A stretch of 6,861 bases of DNA from Flectobacillus sp. (GTDB lineage: Bacteria; Bacteroidota; Bacteroidia; Cytophagales; Spirosomataceae), in NCBI GenBank assembly GCA_029865665.1, contig JARXAV010000157.1, positions 1 through 6,861 on the forward strand. The letters are read 5' to 3'. Under the pieces are notes generated by a model. The model worked only from the letters and a program-made list of their open reading frames with translations, made no database searches and was not told the origin of the DNA. The position numbers and the translations under genes were made by a program. Positions 1 to 5,866 of this stretch are shown here, piece after piece (position 1 is the first letter of the stretch; each line of letters starts with the position of its first letter).

Positions 1-54
1 TTAATTATAGTACAAATCCTTGATTACGTAACATCAATTTTAAAAAAACATCTC

Positions 55-1728
55 ATGCAAAAAGGACTTCAAACCCTTGATTACCTCGTATTCTTCTTTT
101 ATTTCATCCTCGTTGCAGGATATGGTTATTGGATTTATCAAAAGAAAAAATCAAAAGAAGCCTCTTCAACTGACTTTTTCTTAGCAGAAGGTTCACTTAC
201 TTGGTGGGCGATTGGTGCGTCAATGATTGCCTCAAACATTTCAGCCGAACAATTTATCGGTATGGCTGGTAATGGTTTTAAAATGGGTTTAGCTATTTCT
301 GCCTATGAGTGGATGGCTGCTGCTACGTTGATTATTGTTGCGGTTTTCTTCATGCCTATTTATTTGAAGAACAAGATTTTTACGATGCCTCAATTCTTGA
401 AACAACGTTATAATTCTACGGTAAGTACCATCATGGCAGTGTTCTGGTTGATTTTATACGTAGTTGTTAACTTGACTTCAATTTTATATTTAGGAGCTTT
501 AGCGATTACAACAATCTCTGGTATTGACTTTACTGTATGTATGTGGGCTTTAGCTTTCTTTGCAGTTGTTATTACCTTAGGAGGTATGAAAGTAATTGGT
601 TTTACTGACGTTATTCAAGTGTTTTTCCTAATCCTAGGTGGTTTGTGTACTACGTATTTAGCATTAACGTTGGTATCTCAGCAATTTGGTACTGAAGGAG
701 CTATGGCTGGTTTATCTGAAATGTACACCCGTTCAAACGACCACTTCCACATGATTTTGAAGAAAGACAATCCAAACTTCTCTTCATTACCAGGCTTAGC
801 AGTGTTATTGGGTGGTATGTGGATTGTAAACTTAAACTATTGGGGTTGTAATCAGTACATCACACAACGTGCTTTAGGAGCATCGCTTCCAGTAGCTCGT
901 GAAGGCTTGTTATTTGCAGGTTTCTTGAAATTATTAATGCCATTAATCGTGGTAATTCCAGGTATTGCTGCTTACGTATTATACCAAAACGGAATGTTCC
1001 AACAAGAAATGTTAGGGGCAGATGGTACGGTTAATGCTGACCACGCTTATCCAGTGTTGTTAGACTTATTACCAAAAGGATTGAAAGGGCTTTCATTTGC
1101 TGCGTTAACTGCTGCGATTGTAGCTTCATTAGCTGGTAAAGCGAACTCAATTTCAACCATCTTTACCTTAGATATTTACAAGAAATTTATCAAGAAAGAT
1201 GCTACTGAGCAAGAGTTAGTAACAATGGGACGTATTGTGATTGTAGTAGCAATGGTAATTGCTATCTTCATCTCTCCATTCTTAGGAATTGATAAAAAAG
1301 GTGGATTCGACTTCATTCAAGAAATGACAGGTTATGTGTCTCCAGGTATCTTTGCAGTATTCTTGTTAGGTTTCTTCTGGAAACGTGCTAACTCTGCTGG
1401 TGCAATGGCTGCAACAATTGGTTCAGTTATTATTTCATTGATTTTGAAAGAATTGCCAGAATGGACAGGAATGTACGACACTGTTCTTTACTCTACATTT
1501 GTAGATGGAGAGGGAAAACATTTAATTCCTTTCTTAGATCGTATGGCATTAACATTCTTAATCTGTGTGATTATGATGGCTGTGTTAGGTCTTGCTGACC
1601 CATCAACGAAAGAAAATCCGAAAGCATTGGCAATTGATGCTTCGATGTTCAAAACAAACAGAGCATTTGCAATTGGTTCTGGTGTAATTCTTGCGTTATT
1701 GGTTGCTTTATATACCATTTTCTGGTAG
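55..1728 (+). CDS. Sodium/sugar symporter, SSS family, vSGLT-like
   Basis: A 557-residue inner-membrane protein built almost entirely of hydrophobic segments, expected to import a sugar (glucose or galactose type) together with Na+. It strongly resembles Vibrio vSGLT. The first broken helix carries SNISAEQFIG (residues 60-69), followed by YEWMAA (84-89). N61, Q66 and E85 fall where vSGLT has sugar ligands N64, Q69 and E88. NLNYWGCNQYITQRALGA (258-275) supplies the asparagine, the gating tyrosine and the tryptophan next to the sugar. LKL at 290-292 gives the conserved lysine. NSISTIFTLDIYKKF (363-377) is the Na2-site/TM8 signature, and IQEMTGYVSPGIFAVFLLG (420-438) the TM10 signature. Where vSGLT has S91 this protein seems to have Ala (A88), so sugar preference may differ. 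Length fits the family. The ATG at 55 is the only Met close to the first membrane segment. The 54 bases upstream are AT-rich, with no recognisable promoter. Exact sugar unknown. Confidence 0.93.
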   Translation: MQKGLQTLDYLVFFFYFILVAGYGYWIYQKKKSKEASSTDFFLAEGSLTWWAIGASMIASNISAEQFIGMAGNGFKMGLAISAYEWMAAATLIIVAVFFMPIYLKNKIFTMPQFLKQRYNSTVSTIMAVFWLILYVVVNLTSILYLGALAITTISGIDFTVCMWALAFFAVVITLGGMKVIGFTDVIQVFFLILGGLCTTYLALTLVSQQFGTEGAMAGLSEMYTRSNDHFHMILKKDNPNFSSLPGLAVLLGGMWIVNLNYWGCNQYITQRALGASLPVAREGLLFAGFLKLLMPLIVVIPGIAAYVLYQNGMFQQEMLGADGTVNADHAYPVLLDLLPKGLKGLSFAALTAAIVASLAGKANSISTIFTLDIYKKFIKKDATEQELVTMGRIVIVVAMVIAIFISPFLGIDKKGGFDFIQEMTGYVSPGIFAVFLLGFFWKRANSAGAMAATIGSVIISLILKELPEWTGMYDTVLYSTFVDGEGKHLIPFLDRMALTFLICVIMMAVLGLADPSTKENPKALAIDASMFKTNRAFAIGSGVILALLVALYTIFW

Positions 1729-1759
1729 GAATTTCCATATTCAATATATGTTATAATAG

Positions 1760-1791
1760 AAAAGGCATCAGGGAAACTTGATGCCTTTTTT
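1760..1791 (+). terminator. Intrinsic terminator of the symporter gene
   Basis: AAAGGCATCA (1761-1770) pairs perfectly with TGATGCCTTT (1779-1788) around an 8-base loop, and A1760 can add a further pair with T1789. The 3' arm runs into six consecutive T (1786-1791). It lies 32 bases after the symporter stop, so that gene is probably a single transcript unit and miaA has its own promoter. Confidence 0.88.
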
Positions 1792-1792
1792 G

Positions 1793-1800
1793 TATTTTTG
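1793..1800 (+). promoter_or_regulatory. Bacteroidota-type -7 box for miaA
   Basis: TATTTTTG matches the Bacteroidota sigma-A -7 consensus TAnnTTTG exactly. It begins two bases after the terminator's T-run and ends five bases before the miaA ATG. I see no convincing TTG/TTTG -33 element at 19-21 bases upstream, where the terminator stem sits, so the call rests on the -7 box alone. Transcription starting a few bases downstream would give a leaderless or nearly leaderless mRNA. Confidence 0.55.
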
Positions 1801-1805
1801 CCCTT

Positions 1806-2711
1806 ATGTCAACTACAAAGAAACTCATTATTATTGCAGGGCCAACAGCGGTGGGAAAAACCGATTTGTGTGTAAAACTTGCCCAATTGCTCGATACAGA
1901 AGTTGTTTCGGCAGATTCTCGACAATTTTATCGTGAATTGGCGATTGGAACAGCCAAGCCTACTCCCGAAGAAATGCAGGGAGTAACACATCATTTTGTC
2001 GATTCACATAGTATTCATGATTATTATAGTGTTGGGGACTATGAAAAAGACTGTTTAGCTGTATTGGAAGAGATTTTTTCGAGAAAAGATGTTGCTATTT
2101 TAACGGGAGGCTCTGGAATGTTTATCAAGATAGTAACCGATGGAATTGATGAAATGCCAGAGGCTGATTTAGTATTACGAACAAGTTTGATGAACCGTTT
2201 AGAAACGGAGGGACTAACTCCACTGGCATCCGAATTAGCCAGTTTAGACCCTGTCTATTTTGCGGAAGTTGACCAGCAAAACCCACAGCGCATTGTACGT
2301 GCTTTGGAAGTATGTTTAAGTACGGGGCAGCCTTTTTCGAGTTTTAGGAAAAATCAAAAAGCCGAACGCCCTTTTACAAGCATACGCATTGGTTTAGAAA
2401 GACCCCGTGAGGAGTTGTATCAGCGTATTGATAAACGGATGGATTTGATGTTAGCTGCTGGGCTAGAAGAGGAAGCCTTGCATTATATTGACTATCGAGA
2501 TCATTATGCCTTGAAAACGGTTGGATATAAAGAAATCTATGAACACTTAGATGGCGACTACGACAAAGAAGAAATGCTTCGTTTATTGAAACGAAATTCA
2601 CGTCGTTATGCAAAACGGCAATTAACTTGGTTTAGAAATCAAGATGACTTCACTTGGTTCGATGCCAAGAACGAAGAAGCGATTATTTCTTTTGTGAAAC
2701 AACTCGTGTAG
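1806..2711 (+). CDS. miaA: tRNA dimethylallyltransferase (MiaA)
   Basis: Cytoplasmic enzyme that transfers the dimethylallyl group of DMAPP to N6 of adenosine 37 in tRNAs reading UNN codons, the first step toward i6A/ms2i6A. The 301-residue protein is of normal family length. P-loop GPTAVGKT is at residues 12-19, SADSRQFY with the catalytic-region aspartate D37 at 35-42, GTAKP at 48-52, and GGSG at 101-104. NPQRIVRALEV at 159-169 is a family hallmark, as is the basic C-terminal stretch RRYAKRQLTWFR (266-277) of the tRNA-binding part. The start is fixed by the P-loop only 11 residues in, with no later Met before residue 57. It stands alone between the symporter terminator and a convergent small gene whose 3' end overlaps its own by 29 bases. 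No distinct terminator follows its stop. Confidence 0.97.
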   Translation: MSTTKKLIIIAGPTAVGKTDLCVKLAQLLDTEVVSADSRQFYRELAIGTAKPTPEEMQGVTHHFVDSHSIHDYYSVGDYEKDCLAVLEEIFSRKDVAILTGGSGMFIKIVTDGIDEMPEADLVLRTSLMNRLETEGLTPLASELASLDPVYFAEVDQQNPQRIVRALEVCLSTGQPFSSFRKNQKAERPFTSIRIGLERPREELYQRIDKRMDLMLAAGLEEEALHYIDYRDHYALKTVGYKEIYEHLDGDYDKEEMLRLLKRNSRRYAKRQLTWFRNQDDFTWFDAKNEEAIISFVKQLV

Positions 2712-2853
2712 TTTTACTAACAATCGTTTTGATGATTTTAGCTTCTACTTTCTTTTTAGTAGCCAAGATATTGTGCGGAAATCCAATGCCGAAAGATTGA
2801 CTTGAAAGTCCTAGTAAACAGATTGTTAAGAGAGATAAGATGATCGTTTTCAT
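2683..2853 (-). CDS. Small secreted basic peptide, unknown function
   Basis: A 56-residue reading frame not assignable to any family I know. It starts MKTIILSLLTICLLGL, a textbook signal peptide: Lys2, a hydrophobic core, then SSQSFG (17-22), after which signal peptidase I could cut. The mature part would be about 34 residues with eight Lys, one Arg and one Glu, and no Cys. Valines and isoleucines at three- to four-residue spacing in KKKVEAKIIKTIVSKTTR suggest an amphipathic helix. A good promoter lies about 50 bases upstream on the same strand, which makes expression likely. An in-frame ATG at 2892 would add 13 residues (MTINQVIINIKIN) and also lies just inside the predicted transcript; I prefer 2853 because it gives a cleaner signal peptide. 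The 3' end overlaps the miaA 3' end on the opposite strand. Role unknown; cationic peptide, envelope protein or toxin-like are only possibilities. Confidence 0.6.
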   Translation of the reverse strand: MKTIILSLLTICLLGLSSQSFGIGFPHNILATKKKVEAKIIKTIVSKTTRVVSQKK

Positions 2854-2906
2854 GTTGATTTTTATGTTTATTATTACTTGGTTGATTGTCATTTTTAAAT
2901 CTGATT

Positions 2907-2938
2907 CAAAGATATGGGTTTAAGATGGTATTATGCAA
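2907..2938 (-). promoter_or_regulatory. Promoter of the small secreted peptide gene
   Basis: Read on the minus strand, TTG (2938-2936) is followed after 21 bases by TATCTTTG (2914-2907), an exact match to the Bacteroidota -7 consensus TAnnTTTG with -33 spacing at the upper end of the usual 19-21. The transcript would start near 2902 and give a leader of roughly 48 bases before the ATG at 2853, or about 10 before the alternative ATG at 2892. Confidence 0.7.
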
Positions 2939-2968
2939 TACATAGTACTATATTTTATCAACAAATTT

Positions 2969-2998
2969 GGATGAATGGTAGAATTATAGGATGAATGG
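2969..2998. repeat. Two-copy direct repeat, 20-bp period
   Basis: GGATGAATGG occurs at 2969-2978 and again at 2989-2998 with no mismatch. The copies start 20 bases apart, close to two helical turns, so a protein dimer could bind both on one DNA face. The arrangement resembles operators of AraC- or LytTR-type regulators, but no regulator gene is nearby and no function can be assigned. Confidence 0.6.
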
Positions 2999-3054
2999 AA
3001 TACCTTTTCCGATAAATAGATGCAAGAATCGTGTAAAAGGTTGCATAAGGTATT
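2999..3054. repeat. Imperfect inverted repeat, possible RNA hairpin
   Basis: AATACCTT (2999-3006) and ATGCAA (3020-3025) are matched in reverse order by TTGCAT (3041-3046) directly followed by AAGGTATT (3047-3054). This gives a 6-bp inner stem around a 15-base loop and an 8-bp outer stem, with a 13-base bulge on the left side only. There is no clean T-run right after the outer stem (ATTTTTTAAAA begins three bases later), so it is not a standard terminator. It lies about 100 bases before the predicted hydroxylase transcript start, so if transcribed it would need another promoter. Confidence 0.45.
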
Positions 3055-3152
3055 GGATTTTTTAAAAGGGGGAGGTATTATCATAGTATTAGCTGAAAAT
3101 TATTTTATTGTTTACTAAACGGTACTTGTAGTATCGTAAACTTTTTGACTAT

Positions 3153-3160
3153 TACTTTTG
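3153..3160 (+). promoter_or_regulatory. -7 box for the hydroxylase gene
   Basis: TACTTTTG is an exact TAnnTTTG match. A TTG at 3126-3128 is the nearest -33 candidate, but the spacing is 24 bases, longer than usual. A transcript starting near 3165 would leave about 20 bases of leader before the ATG at 3184 and would exclude the upstream in-frame TTG codon at 3145, so the box also helps choose the start. Confidence 0.55.
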
Positions 3161-3183
3161 ATGTCAAAAAACATGTTATTGGT

Positions 3184-4056
3184 ATGAGCTTATTGGAGAT
3201 AACCACAGGAATCCTGATTTGTTGGATTATTTTAATGATTGTTTGGGAGCGAGTGCGTCCCTTTCGTAAAGGCTTACCGTTGTTGAGAGAAGGAATTTGG
3301 GTGGACATTATTTGGTACACACTTATTCAGAGTTATTTCTTGAAAATTATCATTTTCGACTATATCATTCAGCCCGCTCAACACGCTATTGATTGGTCTG
3401 ATTATCAATTTGTAAGTCGTTGGCCTATTGCCGTTCAAGTGCTATTTTTTGTTGTGACGCATGACTTGTATATTTACTTATTTCATCGTTTCCAACATGC
3501 CAATAAATATTTTTGGAGAACACACGAAGCACATCATTCGGCAAAAGAGGTTGATTTTATTGCGGGTTCAAGGTCTAATGCCCTTGAAATTATGATTAAC
3601 CAAACAATCGAATTTTTACCTATTTTTATATTAGGTGCAGACCCTGCCGTTTTGCCCATTAAGGCATTATTGGATGCGATGTTTGGGATGTTTATTCATG
3701 CTAACATTGACGTGAAGTTGGGTAAATGGAAGTACTTGTTTAATTCACCCGAATTGCATTTATGGCATCATGCCAATTATCAAGAAGTCTTTCATGCGAA
3801 TTTTTCTACCAAGTTTGCAACATGGGATTACCTTTTTGGAACAATTTATGACCCGAATAAAAAACCAGGGAATGAGCGAGAAAATTGGGGGCTTTATTAC
3901 GAATTTCCAAGAGATTATTTCTTACAACACGTTTTTTCAATCAAGCGTTTCGACGAAAAAGACTTGTTGAAATATCCCTTGTTTCGCTGGTATTATAACT
4001 TGAGACCGAATGTGATGAAGTGGTTAAAATCGTTTTTCAATAAAAATAAAGATTAG
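3184..4056 (+). CDS. Membrane fatty acid hydroxylase/sterol desaturase family protein
   Basis: Integral membrane di-iron oxygenase of the fatty acid hydroxylase superfamily (PF04116 type), 290 residues. The histidine clusters that bind the two irons are intact: HDLYIYLFHRFQH (93-105), HEAHH (114-118), a lone His in FIHANID (H172) and HLWHH (192-196). Hydrophobic segments lie near residues 6-21, 40-62, 82-100 and 142-172. Family members hydroxylate or desaturate sterols, fatty acids, carotenoids or alkylglycerols; the sequence does not say which substrate is used. The frame is open back to a TTG at 3145, but that codon would precede the predicted transcript start, so ATG 3184 is preferred. The gene is a single unit, convergent with the nuclease-like gene (stop codons 8 bases apart), and ends in a shared terminator. 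Confidence 0.9.
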   Translation: MSLLEITTGILICWIILMIVWERVRPFRKGLPLLREGIWVDIIWYTLIQSYFLKIIIFDYIIQPAQHAIDWSDYQFVSRWPIAVQVLFFVVTHDLYIYLFHRFQHANKYFWRTHEAHHSAKEVDFIAGSRSNALEIMINQTIEFLPIFILGADPAVLPIKALLDAMFGMFIHANIDVKLGKWKYLFNSPELHLWHHANYQEVFHANFSTKFATWDYLFGTIYDPNKKPGNERENWGLYYEFPRDYFLQHVFSIKRFDEKDLLKYPLFRWYYNLRPNVMKWLKSFFNKNKD

Positions 4057-4078
4057 CTTTTAACCTAAAAACTAATCT
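4050..4078. terminator. Bidirectional terminator between convergent genes
   Basis: AGATTAGCTTTT (4050-4061) pairs with AAAAACTAATCT (4067-4078) at 11 of 12 positions (C4057/A4071 is the mismatch), with a 5-base loop. Plus-strand RNA continues into CATTATTTTC; minus-strand RNA continues into TTATTTTTATTG, so U-rich tails exist both ways. Both genes' TAG stop codons (4054-4056 on plus, 4067-4065 on minus) lie inside the hairpin. Confidence 0.7.
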
Positions 4079-4607
4079 CATTATTTTCAAAAAGAGCGAC
4101 ATTTAATTCATCTTCAAATTCCTTTACTTTGTCCATACGTGTGCATTGTTGTCGGGGAAATACTTTTTTTGCTTTGAGGCTTACTTGGGCTTCTAATTGA
4201 TACGAGCCAAAGTTGATAGCTTGTTTGAAATGCTGAATCGTTTCTTTCAATTGTTCAAAAGCACTATTGCGTTCTTTGGAACGCTGTTTTGAAACGGAGT
4301 CTTTACATTCAATAAAACAAAAGCGACGCTGGTCGAATAAGGCAAAATCACATCGTTTGAAACGGAAGACACTGCTATCGGTAAAAATTCCTTTGTCAAT
4401 CGCTAAAAAGGTGATTTGTGTTTCGCTCTCATTATATACAGTAAAAAGATTATCATCATTGGTTGTTGTGCGTAGAAATGATTTTCCTTTGGGCAAGTGG
4501 ATCGTTTCATTGTCTTGTGATTCATCTACCCAAAAGATAGGATGATTAACCGTCTCCAAGCAAGTACCTGTTAGGCAAGGGAATGTTTTACTAATTAACT
4601 CTTTCAC
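4065..4607 (-). CDS. Putative PD-(D/E)XK-like nuclease, ATPase partner
   Basis: A 180-residue soluble protein I cannot place in a named family. Its middle holds KRCDFALF (84-91), then FCFIECKDS (96-104): D87, E100 and K102 have the order and spacing of a PD-(D/E)XK active site (Asp at one beta-strand, E-x-K at the next). A helix follows, AFEQLKETIQHFKQAI (116-131), as in that fold. The N-terminal third has a C-x4-C pair (C11, C16) of unclear meaning. The start is GTG at 4607: the frame is closed by a stop 22 bases upstream, no ATG occurs before residue 158, and the first 17 bases overlap the end of the ATPase gene. Translation is therefore probably coupled to the ATPase, which suggests the proteins act together, perhaps as a defence effector. 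The nuclease call is inferred from a short motif; a non-catalytic partner is possible. Confidence 0.6.
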   Translation of the reverse strand: MKELISKTFPCLTGTCLETVNHPIFWVDESQDNETIHLPKGKSFLRTTTNDDNLFTVYNESETQITFLAIDKGIFTDSSVFRFKRCDFALFDQRRFCFIECKDSVSKQRSKERNSAFEQLKETIQHFKQAINFGSYQLEAQVSLKAKKVFPRQQCTRMDKVKEFEDELNVALFENNEISF

Positions 4608-5820
4608 GATTTCTAGTTCTGTAGATATTCATTAATGTATCAAATTCATCACCAAGTTCTTCAGAGATACTATCAAGTTCATTTTCACCAATTAACCCTG
4701 TTTTCTTATTGAAAATGGAACGAATACCTCCAATAGTTCCCTCTGCGTCTTCTCCTATGTAATAAGCAGAAAAGTCATTAGGGTTAATCCATTGACTTTC
4801 GGGAATAATCTCTGCGATTTCATCTTTGCGTTCGGGAAGTACTTGTGCAACTTGATAAGCAAATAACAAATTATTTAAGGCACTTAGGACATAAGGGCTA
4901 TGGGTTGTCATTAACAATTCATTGTTGCCCTTGGTACATTTGTCTGCTAAGTAACCCACTAAGTATTTTTGGGATGTTGGAAATAGATTTAACTCGGGTT
5001 CTTCAATGATAAAATTGGTATTTCCTTCTTTAGCAAAGTTCTCAACGGATAGGTGCAATGGAATAGCCGACTGAAAGCCACTTGCACTTGCTGCTAAAGG
5101 GACGGAGTCCATATCGTTATGAAAAACTAAATTACGTCCATTTTCATATTTATAGGTAATATTTAAATAATCAATAAATAGCGTTGGATTGTTTGAGCGG
5201 GCAATCTCAAAATCTGCACCAAATTCAATCGTACTTTTTTGTAAAGCTACTTCTGCTCTTAATAGACCCAAAATAGAATCAGAAATCGACGAAATAAATA
5301 GACGATCTGTGGGAATATATTTGGATGATTGAACTAGTTTTTTAACCTCACTATATAGTAGCGGAAATGCTTGACTATAAAGGAGCGAATTGATGTTTGT
5401 TTGTCCTCTTTTTGCACGGTTAGGTATTTCTAACCATTGTCCTTTTAAATCTTGTAACTTATTCGGATTTTCAGGAAGAGAGCCAAATACACTTCTGAAA
5501 TGAATTTTATCTTTTTCTTTCGTTGAAAAATCTAATGAATGTTTTTTTGTAAAGTGTGCAATAAAGCTATTCGTATTAAATGAAATAGCCGTATCATCTT
5601 GAAGAAAGTATTGTGCTTGATAGCGAGCAAAATATTCTTCAATGGACGGTTTTTCGATAAAGCCATCCACCAAAAAATTACTGGTATTAAAAATCGCTAC
5701 TAACTTAGCCAACGAAGATTTACCACTTCCTTGCGGCCCAATAAGCACCGTTATTTTGTTTAAATCCAATACGGCATTTTTGATCGGACCAAAGTTTTTA
5801 ACAGTTAGTTGTTCGTTCAT
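4591..5820 (-). CDS. AAA/ABC-type ATPase, OLD/AAA_15-like
   Basis: A 409-residue soluble P-loop ATPase of the SMC/OLD-related kind. The N-terminal strand LTVKNFGPIKNAVLDL (5-20) is typical of these proteins and is followed by Walker A GPQGSGKS (28-35). YIPTDRLFISSISDS (168-182) matches the conserved YIPxxR region. SASGFQSAIPL (245-255) sits where the ABC signature is expected, Walker B is FIIEEPEL (270-277) with E273/E274, and the switch histidine is in TTHSPYVLSALNN (305-317). The span between Walker A and the signature lacks a long coiled coil, so this is not a Rad50/SMC-type protein. No Toprim domain is fused: the C-terminal 60 residues are short and charged. It lies 46 bases after ispF with no clear promoter between, and overlaps the next gene by 17 bases. 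Related ATPases act as sensors in phage-defence pairs such as Septu and PARIS; the role here is inferred. Confidence 0.88.
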   Translation of the reverse strand: MNEQLTVKNFGPIKNAVLDLNKITVLIGPQGSGKSSLAKLVAIFNTSNFLVDGFIEKPSIEEYFARYQAQYFLQDDTAISFNTNSFIAHFTKKHSLDFSTKEKDKIHFRSVFGSLPENPNKLQDLKGQWLEIPNRAKRGQTNINSLLYSQAFPLLYSEVKKLVQSSKYIPTDRLFISSISDSILGLLRAEVALQKSTIEFGADFEIARSNNPTLFIDYLNITYKYENGRNLVFHNDMDSVPLAASASGFQSAIPLHLSVENFAKEGNTNFIIEEPELNLFPTSQKYLVGYLADKCTKGNNELLMTTHSPYVLSALNNLLFAYQVAQVLPERKDEIAEIIPESQWINPNDFSAYYIGEDAEGTIGGIRSIFNKKTGLIGENELDSISEELGDEFDTLMNIYRTRNRERVN

Positions 5821-5866
5821 TATCGTTATGATTTAAACTTCGTTTAGCTACTTTTAACTTGGTATA

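Larger units (their letters stand above)
2854..3183. other. Intergenic region with divergent promoters
   Basis: This AT-rich gap of 330 bases lies between the leftward small-peptide gene and the rightward hydroxylase gene. It holds one promoter for each, a two-copy direct repeat, an imperfect inverted repeat and a short inverted repeat, GTATT-ATGC-AATAC (2928-2941). The last covers the -33 element of the small gene's promoter, as an operator could. I found no tRNA and no further convincing ORF. Confidence 0.7.

Noticed and set aside
18..84. CCTTGATTAC occurs at 18-27 and 75-84
   Set aside because: The second copy is ordinary coding sequence of the symporter, and 10-mer repeats are expected many times in a window of this size.
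1752..1757. TATAAT between the symporter gene and miaA
   Set aside because: This is the E. coli -10 consensus; the phylum uses TAnnTTTG, and any RNA started here would run straight into the terminator hairpin.
2722..2775. Possible terminator after miaA (CTACT...AGTAG)
   Set aside because: Only five pairs with a long loop and no T-run after it; too weak to call.
3105..3320. Minus-strand frame of 71 residues across the start of the hydroxylase gene
   Set aside because: It has no signal peptide, domain or promoter and lies mostly antisense to a well-supported gene.
4591..5820. Assignment of the ATPase to Gabija GajA or to PARIS AriA
   Set aside because: There is no fused Toprim domain as in GajA, and the partner gene lacks a readable Toprim/DUF4435 pattern as in AriB, so a named system is not supported.
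5821..5866. A separate promoter for the ATPase gene
   Set aside because: No TAnnTTTG box is present on the minus strand in the 46-base gap; co-transcription with ispF is simpler, though a weak or internal promoter cannot be excluded.
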